A stretch of 64,000 nt of DNA, taken from NCBI GenBank assembly GCA_016124675.1, contig WGNG01000009.1:62001-126000 (forward strand). The letters run 5' to 3'. This DNA is from Alphaproteobacteria bacterium (GTDB lineage: Bacteria > Pseudomonadota > Alphaproteobacteria > Caulobacterales > Maricaulaceae). Made by a program: the position numbers and the translations under genes. Positions 25,283 to 34,463 of the stretch are shown in pieces (positions within the stretch are counted from its first letter, which is position 1; each line of letters opens with the position of its first letter). The notes under the pieces were generated by a model, which was not told where the DNA came from, searched no databases, and saw only the letters and a list, made by a program, of their open reading frames with translations.

Positions 25283-28200
25283 ATGAACCAGCCGGTGATG
25301 AGCGCTACGCCGCTTGAGCAGGAATACCAGGACCTTTTGGCCAAGCTGCCGAGCCGGGCGCCGATCTATCTGCCGACCGACAAGATCCCGCTCGAGGACA
25401 AGATTCGCGGCGTCCGCCACGTCATTCAGATCTACAAGCATGATCTTGATGCGGTTTACCGGCCCCGCCTGCGCGCTCTGCGCGAACAATACAAGGGCCG
25501 AAAGCGCTGCTTCCTGATCGGCAACGGGCCCAGCCTGAACGAAACCGATCTGGCCGTGCTCAAGGACGAAGTCACGTTCGCGGTGAACGGCTTCTTCCTC
25601 AAGGCCGCCGACCTCGAGTGGAAACCCACCTTCTACGTTGTTGAAGACCATCTGGTCGCCGAAGACCGCGCGTCGTGGATCAATGACTTCAAGGGGCCGA
25701 TCAAGCTGTTTCCAGCCTATTTGGGCTATATGTTCGAGGCCAGCGAAGACACGCTCTTTTACAACCACCGCCCGCGCAAGAGCTATCCTCACGGCTTCGA
25801 CTTCTCGATGGAAGCCGACAAGATCACCTATACCGGCTGCACCGTCACCTTCTCCATGATGCAGCTTGCAGCCTATCTGGGCTTTGAGGAGATTTACCTC
25901 ATCGGCGTGGATGCGAGCTACGCCATCCCGGAGGACGCCAAGGAGAGCAAGGATTACGGCGTGGGCGTGCTGGACATGAAGTCCGACGACCCCAACCATT
26001 TCGACCCGAATTATTTCGGCAAGGGGTTCCGCTGGCACGACCCCCAGGTCGACAAGATGATCGAGGCTTATGCCGAGGCGCGCCGCACGCTCGAAGGCAC
26101 CGGCCAGATGATCTATAATGCCGGGATTGGCGGCCAGCTTGAAGTGTTCGAGCGCCGCTCCTTCCATAGCCTGTTTCCGAACGCGCGCCCGCCCGAAGTC
26201 GTGCTGGCCCAGGGCCATGCGCGCGTCTATCCGCGGCTCTTGCTCCTGGACATGACGCCGTTCGCCAATGGCACCGCCACCGGCGAAATCAAGGCCAATC
26301 TGTTCGCCGGCTGGCCCGCGGACCGCTTGCTGCAGGTGGCGCGCCAAGGCAAGGACGGGTTCGCGCTGTCGCGTCCGGACGCCGGCAAGGGCTTCGCGAC
26401 GAAGCCGTGCTCAGAGCTTGCGGCCCGTGAAGCCGCCCTGGGCTTCCAGGCTGACGTCGTGCTCTACCGCCCCGTTCCGGACGTACCCTATCTGCATGCT
26501 CTCGCCATGAGCCTGGTGAAGGAAATCGGCAAGCCGGCTGTGGCCTGGGTGATGGACGACTGGCCGCACGACCTGGCCGAGCGCGATCCCGAGCAATGGC
26601 GCGTGCTGAGGCCAGACCTTCTCGGCCTGCTCGAGCATGCCCACACGCGGCTGTCGATTTGCGATGCCATGTCATCGGCGTTCGAAGCGCGCTATGGCGT
26701 TCCTTTCAAGGCGCTGGCCAATGGCGTGCGGGTGAGCGACTGGCCCGAGCGCCCGGCCCATTCCGGGCGCCGGCTGCGCATCCGCTATGCCGGCGGCCTG
26801 GCCGCCAACATGCAGCGCGCCAGCGTGCTGCGCCTGGCGCGCGCTGTGGAGAGGCTGGGGAAGTCCGGCCACGCGATATCGCTGGAGATCAACACCCAGC
26901 CCTGGTGGATGCGCGAGGCGAAGGATGATTTCGCGTCCTTCGAGTTTACCTCAGTGACCGACGAGACGCGCCCGCTGGACGTGTACCGTGGCTGGCTTCG
27001 CCGCGCGGACGCCGTGGTGATCGCCTATAACTTTGATGAAGATACGCTGCGCTATGTGCGCTATTCGATGGCCAACAAGATGCCCGAATGCCTGGCCTCC
27101 GGCGCGGTGCTGCTGGCCCACGGACCTGCGGACGCGGCCACGATCGGGTATCTGAAGGAGCATGGCCTGGGCCTGGTCGTCGATCAGGAGGACGAAGCCG
27201 CGCTTGAAAAGGCGCTGCTGGACCTGCTCAACGACCCCGACCGCCGCCAGGCCCTCAGCGAGGCTGCGCGGGCTTTCGTCTTTGAAAACCACAACCTGGA
27301 TATCCTGCACGAGCGTCTGCGCCAGATCGTCGTGGACGCCGCCCAGTCTGACACGGGGGCAATCCCCCTGGCGGTCCGCCAGGATGAGCCGCCGGTCATC
27401 GCGCCGCCGCCTCAGCCGGCCGCTTCTCCCGCGCCTCGGGATGCAGTGGTGACAGCGTCCCAGCCCGCAGCTGCAGCACCTGCACCTGCGCCTGCCCCTC
27501 AGCCTCAACCTGTGAAAGCGCCGGAGCCTGCTTCCGCCCCGAGCACCAGCGAAACGCCATCGCGGCCGGCGCCTCAGCCGGCGTTCACGGGCATTACCCC
27601 TCCAAAGCCGCCGCTCAGCCGTCCCTGGTATGCGCCGGCCGGCGATGCGATGCGCCAGATCGCGCCCGGCCTCTTCCCAATGCTGCGGCAAGCACGCCGC
27701 GCCCTCTGGAAATCCGGCAGTTCGGTTCTGATCGCGGCCGGGGGCGTTGTGGCGTTGGGCGTTCTGCTGTTCGCGGCGTTCGGGCCCGGGCTTCCGGGGA
27801 CGCGTCTGGTTTTGGCCGGCGCCGTGCTGGGCTTTGGCGTCGTGCTTGGCGTCGGCGCCCTCGGCTTGCGCTTGCGCAAAGCCGTCAGGACATTGTCAGC
27901 CGAAAACCGTCAGCTGGCGGAGGAAATCGCCCGCATTCACGACCTCGCCGCCGGACGCGAACGGCGCGTCGAGCGCCTCTTGAGTGAGCAGATCGACTTC
28001 GAAGACCGGTTAAGCCAGGTCAGGGGCCTGCAGGCGCGGGGCGCCCACGCGCTGGAAGCGCAGCTGGCCGCACTCAAGGATGAGCACGGCCGCACGCTGG
28101 CCGCCCTCAAGGCCGAGATATCGCGCAGCAGCGCCTCCGCCCGGTCCGGCGCTGAAGCCGCCTTGCGCGAGGAGCTGAGCCATCTCGAGGGCAAGCAGGC

Positions 28201-30415
28201 CCGGATCACGCAAATGCTCAGAAGCGAGATCGCCAACGCCGGCGCGTCGGCGCGTTCCGGCGCAGAAGACGCGCTGCGCGCCGAGCTGGCGCAGCTGGAG
28301 GACCGGCAGGCCCGGCTGGCCGGCGCCCTGAGGCAGGAGATCGCCAACGCCGGCGCCGCTGCACGTTCCGGCGCAGAAGACGCGCTGCGCGCCGAGCTGG
28401 CGCAGCTGGAGGACCGGCAGGCCCGGCTGGCCGGCGCCCTGAAGCAGGAAATCGCCGACGCCGGCGCAGCGGCGCGTTCCGGCGCTGAAGACGCGCTGCG
28501 CGCCGAGCTGGCCAGACTTGAGGCGGAACAGGCGCGGACTGCGCAAAGCCTTAAGGACGAAATCTCCCAGGCCAGCGAAGCAGCCCGGGAAGGGGCGCAG
28601 GCGGGCTTGCGCGCCGAACTCGCGCGGCTGGAGTCCGAGCAAGCGAGAGTGACGAACGTCCTCAAGGGTGAGATTGCCGAGATCGGTAGAAAGGCGCTGT
28701 CTGGCGGCGAGGCCACGCTCAGGTCGGAGATCGCTGCGCTTGAGGCCCGGCTCGAAGCCGGTCAGTCGTCAAAGACCGCAGCGCTCAAGGACGAGCTCAA
28801 GCAGCTGCAGGATGCGCTGGAGCAGAGACTGATGGCCCGCGCCGCCAATGCGGCCGCCAGCTTCAGCCAGGCGGCCCAGCTTGCCCGGCAGCGCGAGTTG
28901 GAGCTGAAGGCGCGGATCGACGAGATCGGCGAAAAGGCCCTCGCTGGCGGCGACGCCGCACTGAAGGCTGAGATCGAAGCCCTCGAGACGCGCATGCGTG
29001 ACAGCCATGCCGCGAATGCGGCAGCGCTGAGAGACGAGCTCAGGCGCTTGCAGGAAGCGCTCGAGCAAAAGCTCCTGGCCCGTGCTGCAAGCACAGCCGC
29101 CAGCTTTGGTCAGGCGTCACAGCTGGCCCGGCAGCGCGAGGCCGAGCTGCGCGAGCAGATCGCCGCCCTGCAGCAGGCGGTCAAGAAAACCGAAGAGGAG
29201 GCGCTGACGGCGCAAACGCTCGCAAAGGCGGGCGACGAGACGCTGCACGAGGAGATCCGGGCGGTCCGCCAGGGACTGGAACAGCGTCTGCGTGCCGAGG
29301 TGGATGAGGCGACCAGTGAATCCTTCGGGCGTCTCACCGAGCGCCTTGAGGCTGTCGCGCTCACAGCCGGCGAGGCGGATGCAGGCCTGCGCCAGGAACT
29401 CGAGGCCCTGAAGACGGCGCTGGAGCAGAAGCTTGAAGCGCGCACCGGCGCCGCGATGGCCAGCCTTGACCGGGTCTCCCAGGGCTCCAGGCAGCGCGAA
29501 GCGGAGCTGCAGGCGCAGATCGCCGCCCTGCAACAGGCGCTCAAACGCACCGAAGAGATCGCCTCTGCGGCCCAGTCGAGCGCCCGGGAGGGCGGCGATA
29601 CGCTGCGCGAGGAGCTGAAGGCCGTGCGGGAGGGATCGGCCGAGATGGGCGCCACGCTGCAAGCGTCGCTCAAAAATGTTGCAACGCGCCTTAGCACAGC
29701 CGAAGCGCATTCTGTCTCCCTGCATGTCACCAGCGCCTTGCGTGCCATGCGGCCCCTCTGGACCGGCGGCAGCGCAGTGCAGGCGCTCAAGGAGCAGGCC
29801 GAGGTCGAGCACGGTCATGAGCTCCTCATGGCGGTGCTGGCCGATGAGGAGAAGGCCTCGCCCGGCAAGTTGTCAGGCAAGACCCTGATTGAGATCGGAA
29901 CCACCCGGGAAAATGTACCGGCTCAGGCCTCCACTCAGAAACTCGGCGTCTTTTCCGCCCTCACAGGACTGCGCTTCATTACCGTGGACATGGATCCGGC
30001 CAACACGACAGCGGCCAGAAACATCCTGCGCTACATCAATCCGGGGGCGCAGGCGCTGACGCAGAAGGGCGAGACCTATTTGCGCCAGCACCCTGCGCCA
30101 CTTGAATATGTCTATCTGGACGCGTTCGACTACGATCACGGCAAACATTCCGACGAGCGTCAGGCCAGCTATCGCAAGTATCTGGGAACCGACATCAATG
30201 ATGCGGCCTGCTGGAAAATGCACGAGGACTGCGCCGATACGATCATTGCGCGCATGGTCAAAGGCGGGATCGTTGTCCTGGACGACACGTGGACCGATGA
30301 GGAAGGACGCTATGCCGGCAAGGGCAAGCTTGCCGCGCCGCTGCTGCTGGAAAGCGGCTTCAGGTTGATCGCCCGGACCCGCAAGACCCTGGCCCTGCGC
30401 CGCGGTGACGGATAG
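25283..30415 (+). CDS. giant fusion: DUF115 + glycosyltransferase + membrane hairpin + coiled coil + methyltransferase-like domain
   Basis: 1710 residues. Residues 72-290 are a DUF115 (MAF/MptE-like) module: GNGPSL at 80-85, then FAVNGFFLKA and YLIGVDASYA. Residues 305-690 form a GT-B-like glycosyltransferase (PAVAWVMDDWPHD, IRYAGGLA, MANKMPECLASGAVLLAHG). A Pro/Ala-rich linker (690-805) leads to two hydrophobic helices (about 812-834 and 842-866), then some 600 residues of Ala/Glu/Leu-rich coiled coil with internal repeats. The C-terminal domain (about 1480-1710) resembles class I methyltransferases (TLIEIGTTRE, FITVDMDP, GGIVVLDDTW). Two helices would put both ends in the cytoplasm. ATG 25283 is favoured; TTG 25274 and ATG 25298 are alternatives. 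I infer a role in surface or flagellar glycan assembly near galE, possibly with the coil acting as a length ruler. Confidence 0.8.
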   Translation: MNQPVMSATPLEQEYQDLLAKLPSRAPIYLPTDKIPLEDKIRGVRHVIQIYKHDLDAVYRPRLRALREQYKGRKRCFLIGNGPSLNETDLAVLKDEVTFAVNGFFLKAADLEWKPTFYVVEDHLVAEDRASWINDFKGPIKLFPAYLGYMFEASEDTLFYNHRPRKSYPHGFDFSMEADKITYTGCTVTFSMMQLAAYLGFEEIYLIGVDASYAIPEDAKESKDYGVGVLDMKSDDPNHFDPNYFGKGFRWHDPQVDKMIEAYAEARRTLEGTGQMIYNAGIGGQLEVFERRSFHSLFPNARPPEVVLAQGHARVYPRLLLLDMTPFANGTATGEIKANLFAGWPADRLLQVARQGKDGFALSRPDAGKGFATKPCSELAAREAALGFQADVVLYRPVPDVPYLHALAMSLVKEIGKPAVAWVMDDWPHDLAERDPEQWRVLRPDLLGLLEHAHTRLSICDAMSSAFEARYGVPFKALANGVRVSDWPERPAHSGRRLRIRYAGGLAANMQRASVLRLARAVERLGKSGHAISLEINTQPWWMREAKDDFASFEFTSVTDETRPLDVYRGWLRRADAVVIAYNFDEDTLRYVRYSMANKMPECLASGAVLLAHGPADAATIGYLKEHGLGLVVDQEDEAALEKALLDLLNDPDRRQALSEAARAFVFENHNLDILHERLRQIVVDAAQSDTGAIPLAVRQDEPPVIAPPPQPAASPAPRDAVVTASQPAAAAPAPAPAPQPQPVKAPEPASAPSTSETPSRPAPQPAFTGITPPKPPLSRPWYAPAGDAMRQIAPGLFPMLRQARRALWKSGSSVLIAAGGVVALGVLLFAAFGPGLPGTRLVLAGAVLGFGVVLGVGALGLRLRKAVRTLSAENRQLAEEIARIHDLAAGRERRVERLLSEQIDFEDRLSQVRGLQARGAHALEAQLAALKDEHGRTLAALKAEISRSSASARSGAEAALREELSHLEGKQARITQMLRSEIANAGASARSGAEDALRAELAQLEDRQARLAGALRQEIANAGAAARSGAEDALRAELAQLEDRQARLAGALKQEIADAGAAARSGAEDALRAELARLEAEQARTAQSLKDEISQASEAAREGAQAGLRAELARLESEQARVTNVLKGEIAEIGRKALSGGEATLRSEIAALEARLEAGQSSKTAALKDELKQLQDALEQRLMARAANAAASFSQAAQLARQRELELKARIDEIGEKALAGGDAALKAEIEALETRMRDSHAANAAALRDELRRLQEALEQKLLARAASTAASFGQASQLARQREAELREQIAALQQAVKKTEEEALTAQTLAKAGDETLHEEIRAVRQGLEQRLRAEVDEATSESFGRLTERLEAVALTAGEADAGLRQELEALKTALEQKLEARTGAAMASLDRVSQGSRQREAELQAQIAALQQALKRTEEIASAAQSSAREGGDTLREELKAVREGSAEMGATLQASLKNVATRLSTAEAHSVSLHVTSALRAMRPLWTGGSAVQALKEQAEVEHGHELLMAVLADEEKASPGKLSGKTLIEIGTTRENVPAQASTQKLGVFSALTGLRFITVDMDPANTTAARNILRYINPGAQALTQKGETYLRQHPAPLEYVYLDAFDYDHGKHSDERQASYRKYLGTDINDAACWKMHEDCADTIIARMVKGGIVVLDDTWTDEEGRYAGKGKLAAPLLLESGFRLIARTRKTLALRRGDG
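28150..28705 (+). repeat. 111-bp tandem repeats encoding 37-residue coiled-coil units
   Basis: Within the giant gene, about five tandem units of 111 bases (37 residues) carry the pattern ARSGAEDALRAELAQLE then QEIANAG. The copies at 28261-28371 and 28372-28482 differ at only about six of 111 positions; the flanking copies are more diverged. A second, longer repeat of 243 bases (81 residues), starting near 28694 and 28937 (ALSGGEATLRSEI, ALAGGDAALKAEI), follows. This suggests growth of the coil by unequal recombination. Confidence 0.9.
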
Positions 30416-30473
30416 CCCCACCCACCCGCGCCCGCATACCAATCCTTTACGCAAGCGGGCGCATCATCGCGTC

Positions 30474-30911
30474 ATGATGCGTTCGGCCTTGATCCTTGCT
30501 GTCCTCGCCGCCCTCGCGCCGGCGCCAGGTGCGCTGGCGGCGGGGCCGGATGCACCGGCCGCGCCGGCAGCGTCGACCGGGCGCCATATCACCACCGCCC
30601 AGACCTATCTCGCCCAGACCCCGGTGCACGCGCCGGTGCGCGCGCGCGGGCTCACGGCGGCGCAGTTGCAGATCACGTTCGGGCTCGACATTCCCCGGCG
30701 CGAGGACCGGGCGCTGGTGGAGGAACGCCAGCCCTGGCTGCGCGACGCCTACACCCGCGCCGTGCTCAATTATGCCGGGCGCCAGTATGACTGGCCCGGC
30801 GTGCCGGACGCCGAAGGCGTCGCCGCGCTCCTTCAGGCGGAAACCGACCGTCTGCTGGGCCCCGGCCGGGCGCGGGTTCTGCTCGACACGGTGATGGTCC
30901 ATTCCGGCTGA
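30474..30911 (+). CDS. secreted FliL-like protein
   Basis: 145 residues starting with a signal peptide (MMRSALILAVLAAL, cleavage probably after ALA). The mature part has a short Ala/Pro-rich stretch. A domain of about 80 residues (LQITFGLDIPRREDRALVEE, WLRDAYTRAVLNY, LLQAETDRLLGPGRARVLL) follows the FliL C-terminal pattern: helix with R/E, then a long helix and a final strand. FliL stabilises flagellar stators, but true FliL has an N-terminal membrane anchor, so this may be a periplasmic relative. ATG 30474 is chosen for the signal peptide. It follows the giant gene by 58 bases. Confidence 0.6.
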   Translation: MMRSALILAVLAALAPAPGALAAGPDAPAAPAASTGRHITTAQTYLAQTPVHAPVRARGLTAAQLQITFGLDIPRREDRALVEERQPWLRDAYTRAVLNYAGRQYDWPGVPDAEGVAALLQAETDRLLGPGRARVLLDTVMVHSG

Positions 30912-30923
30912 GCCGGCGGGGCC

Positions 30924-31205
30924 TTACCGCGCTGCGGTCTCGATATACTCGGCGAGCTCCCGGTCGAGCGTTGTCACCCCGTCCGCGTCATGGGTCGACA
31001 GGGTGATGTCCACCGTGTTGTAGACATTGAACCATTCGGGATGGTGGTCCATCTGCTCGGCCTTCAGCGCCACGCGCGTCATGAAGGCAAAGGCGGTCTT
31101 GAAATCGTCAAAGCGGAACACTTTTCGCACCGCGTCGCGCCCCTCCACCGCCTGCCAGCCGTCCAGCGCCGTCACCAGCGCCGCTGCTCCGATCCGTTCC
31201 GCCAT
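30924..31205 (-). CDS. phhB: 4a-hydroxytetrahydrobiopterin dehydratase
   Basis: A 93-residue PCD/DCoH protein. It dehydrates 4a-hydroxytetrahydropterin, regenerating the cofactor of phenylalanine hydroxylase or salvaging pterins. The signature [20 protein letters not shown] contains the two adjacent catalytic histidines, preceded by [19 protein letters not shown] 31205 is preceded by GGAGA at suitable distance. No phenylalanine hydroxylase gene is in the window, so the physiological partner is open. Confidence 0.92.
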   Translation of the reverse strand: MAERIGAAALVTALDGWQAVEGRDAVRKVFRFDDFKTAFAFMTRVALKAEQMDHHPEWFNVYNTVDITLSTHDADGVTTLDRELAEYIETAAR

Positions 31206-31347
31206 GAGGGTCTCCTGCTTGCTGTTCCGATGGGGCGCAAACTGAACCGCCCGTCCGGCGCGGGCAAGGCATGCGGCCGCGCGTTTACGGAAAAATGACG
31301 CCGCCATGCCATTGTAATGCATCAGACCCGCAACCAGGGAGGCGGAC

Positions 31348-31620
31348 ATGACGCGTTACCTTGTCTCCGACGACAATCCGGCCGGCTTGAAGCTGGAGGA
31401 CATCCTTCTGGCGCTGCGCGCCGAAGTTCTGGTGCGATGCACGAAAATCTCCAGCGATTTCAGGCCCGAGGCGCTCCATGTGCTGGCCAATAACGTGAAG
31501 GTGCTCGAACATCTCACCGCCGCCATCGAGCTGGCGAGCGATTCCACTGTCACACTGAACCGCGCCTTCGGCCCGTCCGGAGCCGGCCATGGGGGTCCGC
31601 CGCGCATTGGCGTGGCCTGA
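31348..31620 (+). CDS. small conserved-looking hypothetical protein
   Basis: A 90-residue soluble protein beginning [20 protein letters not shown]. It is predicted largely helical up to about residue 66 ([34 protein letters not shown]) and ends in a Gly/Pro-rich tail. GGGAGG lies upstream of the ATG. I do not recognise an annotated family. It is divergent from phhB and convergent with the PEPC-like gene, so context gives no function. Confidence 0.7.
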   Translation: MTRYLVSDDNPAGLKLEDILLALRAEVLVRCTKISSDFRPEALHVLANNVKVLEHLTAAIELASDSTVTLNRAFGPSGAGHGGPPRIGVA

Positions 31621-31628
31621 ACCGCAGC

Positions 31629-34463
31629 CTATCCGAACGCCCGGTAATAATGGCTGATCGCCACGGTAATCTGCAAGATCATCGGGTGCAGCTCGGCCAG
31701 CGGCGCGACGATGCGCGCCTGAATTTCCGGATAGCCGCGCCGCGCGGGCTCGTCGGCGCCGGTCTGCTCGTCAATCGCATCGAGCAGGTCCAGGCCCGGC
31801 CGCGACGCGGGAAAAATCTCCTGAAGCGCGGTTACGGCTTCGGGCAGGCGCAGGGCGAACACCAGATCGATCAGGTCCTCGCGCATCAGATCATGGCGGC
31901 GTGAAAACGCCGGCAGGCGTGAAATGATCAGGAAAGCCTGCATGATCAGCGCCTGCCGGATGGCGTGCAGCGCCTCCACCGCGCGCCGGTCGGGATCGTC
32001 GCGCCAGGCATGGCCGGAGCCGTCCGCGATGCGGTCAAACCGCATCAGATCCGCCGACAGATGATTACTGAGCCGGGTCAGCGCCGTCTGGCGCGACTGG
32101 TCGGACAGACGCCCCGCCAGGGCCAGAAAGGCGCGGCCGGCGGCTTCGGACTGCGCTGCGGCCGCCCGCCCGGTCCACTCGCTGGCGTCGAACAGGCGCG
32201 CATAGCCGCGCAGCGCATTGAGGCTGGTCAGGGTGCGCGCCCGCGAAATCATGCCGCGCAGCGCCGCCATGCGCGGCGAGCGCTCCAGAAACGCCGCCAT
32301 GCGTTCAGGCTCCGAGCCGATGGCGGCGCCCAGCCCGCCCGACACATTCACCGGAATGCCCAGCTGCTGCAGCGCCGCGTTATGCGGGATGGCGCGCAGC
32401 ATGGACAGATCGAGGCTCTGGCCCGGCGCGCCCGGCCGCTTGGCGCGGCGCGAGCCGCTGCGCACCAGCATGCTGGGTGCAAACGCCGTCACCGCCGTGC
32501 GGTAATCGGCATTGTCGAACAACGCCTCCTGCCAGGCTTTCAGCGCCCGGTAGACGTCCCAAGTATAGTCGATCTCAGCATAGAACGGATCGCCGCCCGG
32601 CGCGTCCGGCGCTGCCAGCAGATGGCGCGCCGTCGCCATGATCACTGATCGCGCCAGCTCCGGCCGGGCGAAGTGCACAAATCCGTCCCCGCCCTGATAG
32701 CTGGTCTCGTGGATCACCGGCGCGCCGGCCGCGGCGAACCTGGCCCGCGCCCAGGGGGTGAGCAGATGATCGAGCCGCCCGGTGAACCCGCCGGGATGCG
32801 CGCCGCGCCCCATGGATTCGCCATGGGTGTTGAACACCACCACCGCCACGCCCTTCACGCCATAGCGCGCCAGCGCCCGGGCGGTGAGGATGTGCAGGCG
32901 CTCGATGGCGAGCTGCGCGCCCGCCTGACCCATGAAGCGGCCCGAGTCCGAATAGCCCAGCTGGATGGCGAGCCGCCCGCGTCCGGTGATGTAGTCGCGA
33001 TAGACCGGCTCGGCCAGCAGGCGCTCGATCAGCCGCCCCCCGCGCTCCAGCGCTTCGGGCGTCTCGAACAACGGCGAGATGTCGACCTGATCGGCCACGC
33101 CGTAAAGCCGGGCGAGATACAGCGCCCCCATCACCGTCGCCGCCGTCTCGCATTCGGCGATCAGGAAGCGGATGGGCGCGCCGTCGTCCACGTGCTTGAG
33201 AAGCTGGGCGCACAGCATGAACTGGCGCCGGGCCGTCATCTGCTCGAGAAACACCGAAGCGAAGCTGACTGCGCGCACCGTCGCCCCGGCCGCCCGCTCG
33301 GCGGCGCGGGTGAGGGCCAGGCGCCCGAAATCGTCTGAATCATCCTCCAGCCCCAGATCGGCGCGCACCGCGCCGCGCAGCTGGGCTGCGTTGATGCGCA
33401 GATGGACATGCGCCGCGCCCAGGCCCGCCGCCTTCATCTCCGCGCGCAACAGCACCAGCCGCGCCGCCACGTCATCGTCTGCGTCACCGATGGCGCGATC
33501 GAGTTCGGCGACGGGCCCGGAGAGGCTGGTCAGGCGCTCTGGATACGCCGCCGTCAGCGCATTGGCCGCGCGCACCACCGCGGACGGGTCATCGAGGTCG
33601 GCTTCGAACAGGGCCGCGTGCGCCGCGCTCGCCTGGCCCGCTGCACGCAGCCGTGCGGCGAGCGGCGCCAGGCCCGAGGCGCCCGACGCTTCAGCCAGCG
33701 CCGCATAGCGCATGAGCTGGCGGGATTTTTCCTGCAGGCGCAACGCGATGGAGCGGCCCCAGTGAATATCGGTGCGGCCATCAAGATCATATCCCACCCA
33801 GCTTGCCAGCGAGATCAGGTCGGGATCGAGCGTGCGCCAGCGGTCCGGGAAGGCCTTGCGCGCCACATCCAGCGCCAGCGCGTTGAGGGCGGTGAGCGCA
33901 TCGCGCGCCGCCTCCACCGCAGCCATCGCCTCGTCATGCTCATGGATCAAGGTGACATCATCGTCGGGCCCGTGGACATGACCCGCGCCCACCAGCGCGT
34001 CCGCCTCGCCCGTCACCGCCGCGCCGGCGAGCGTATCGCGCACCGTGCGCGACAGGGCGAAAGTCGGGTGAGCGGTGAACACGATCCCGCCGCGCTTGCG
34101 CGTCACCACAGCGGCGAAGGCGTCAAACCCGTCCCCCGCCAAGGCTTCAAGCTGGCTGCGCACATCGCGTTCCGCCACGCCTGACAGGCCCTCTGCATGG
34201 AGCGCCGCAAGCGCGCGCGCCCGCGCCGCCAGCCCCACATCGGCGAAATGCTGGATCAGGGCTTTAAGCCCCTCCACCGACACCGCCCCCCGGCGCAGGC
34301 CGGAAAACAGCTCGGCGGCCAGATCGCCCACCGGATTGACCAGCGGCGCGTCCCAGTCCTCGCCCCATCCACCCCCCAGCGCCTTGAGGCAGTAGGCCGC
34401 CAGCGCCTCCGGCGCGCCGGGCAGGCGCGCGCCCAAGGCGCTCTCGGTGTCGTTCAGAGGCAT
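31629..34463 (-). CDS. divergent phosphoenolpyruvate carboxylase-like protein
   Basis: 944 residues with clear PEPC ancestry: VFTAHPTF with His132, AQLGYSDSGRFMG near 502, THGESMGRGAHPGG near 541, and LRAIPHNAALQQLG near 660. Canonical enzymes have TAHPTE, GYSDSxKDAG and FHGRGGxxGRGG and end in QNTG. Here the Glu, the Lys, the first Arg-Gly-Gly of the loop and the C-terminal NTG (replaced by RAFG) have changed. It may carboxylate PEP with altered kinetics, act on another substrate, or be regulatory. No frameshift or stop is seen and the length is normal, so it is not decaying. Confidence 0.85.
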   Translation of the reverse strand: MPLNDTESALGARLPGAPEALAAYCLKALGGGWGEDWDAPLVNPVGDLAAELFSGLRRGAVSVEGLKALIQHFADVGLAARARALAALHAEGLSGVAERDVRSQLEALAGDGFDAFAAVVTRKRGGIVFTAHPTFALSRTVRDTLAGAAVTGEADALVGAGHVHGPDDDVTLIHEHDEAMAAVEAARDALTALNALALDVARKAFPDRWRTLDPDLISLASWVGYDLDGRTDIHWGRSIALRLQEKSRQLMRYAALAEASGASGLAPLAARLRAAGQASAAHAALFEADLDDPSAVVRAANALTAAYPERLTSLSGPVAELDRAIGDADDDVAARLVLLRAEMKAAGLGAAHVHLRINAAQLRGAVRADLGLEDDSDDFGRLALTRAAERAAGATVRAVSFASVFLEQMTARRQFMLCAQLLKHVDDGAPIRFLIAECETAATVMGALYLARLYGVADQVDISPLFETPEALERGGRLIERLLAEPVYRDYITGRGRLAIQLGYSDSGRFMGQAGAQLAIERLHILTARALARYGVKGVAVVVFNTHGESMGRGAHPGGFTGRLDHLLTPWARARFAAAGAPVIHETSYQGGDGFVHFARPELARSVIMATARHLLAAPDAPGGDPFYAEIDYTWDVYRALKAWQEALFDNADYRTAVTAFAPSMLVRSGSRRAKRPGAPGQSLDLSMLRAIPHNAALQQLGIPVNVSGGLGAAIGSEPERMAAFLERSPRMAALRGMISRARTLTSLNALRGYARLFDASEWTGRAAAAQSEAAGRAFLALAGRLSDQSRQTALTRLSNHLSADLMRFDRIADGSGHAWRDDPDRRAVEALHAIRQALIMQAFLIISRLPAFSRRHDLMREDLIDLVFALRLPEAVTALQEIFPASRPGLDLLDAIDEQTGADEPARRGYPEIQARIVAPLAELHPMILQITVAISHYYRAFG

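Noticed and set aside
29720-30412. The C-terminal domain of the giant protein as a DNA methyltransferase of a defence system
   Set aside because: It lacks NPPY/DPPY-type target motifs and is fused to sugar-transfer domains; small-molecule or glycan methylation fits better.
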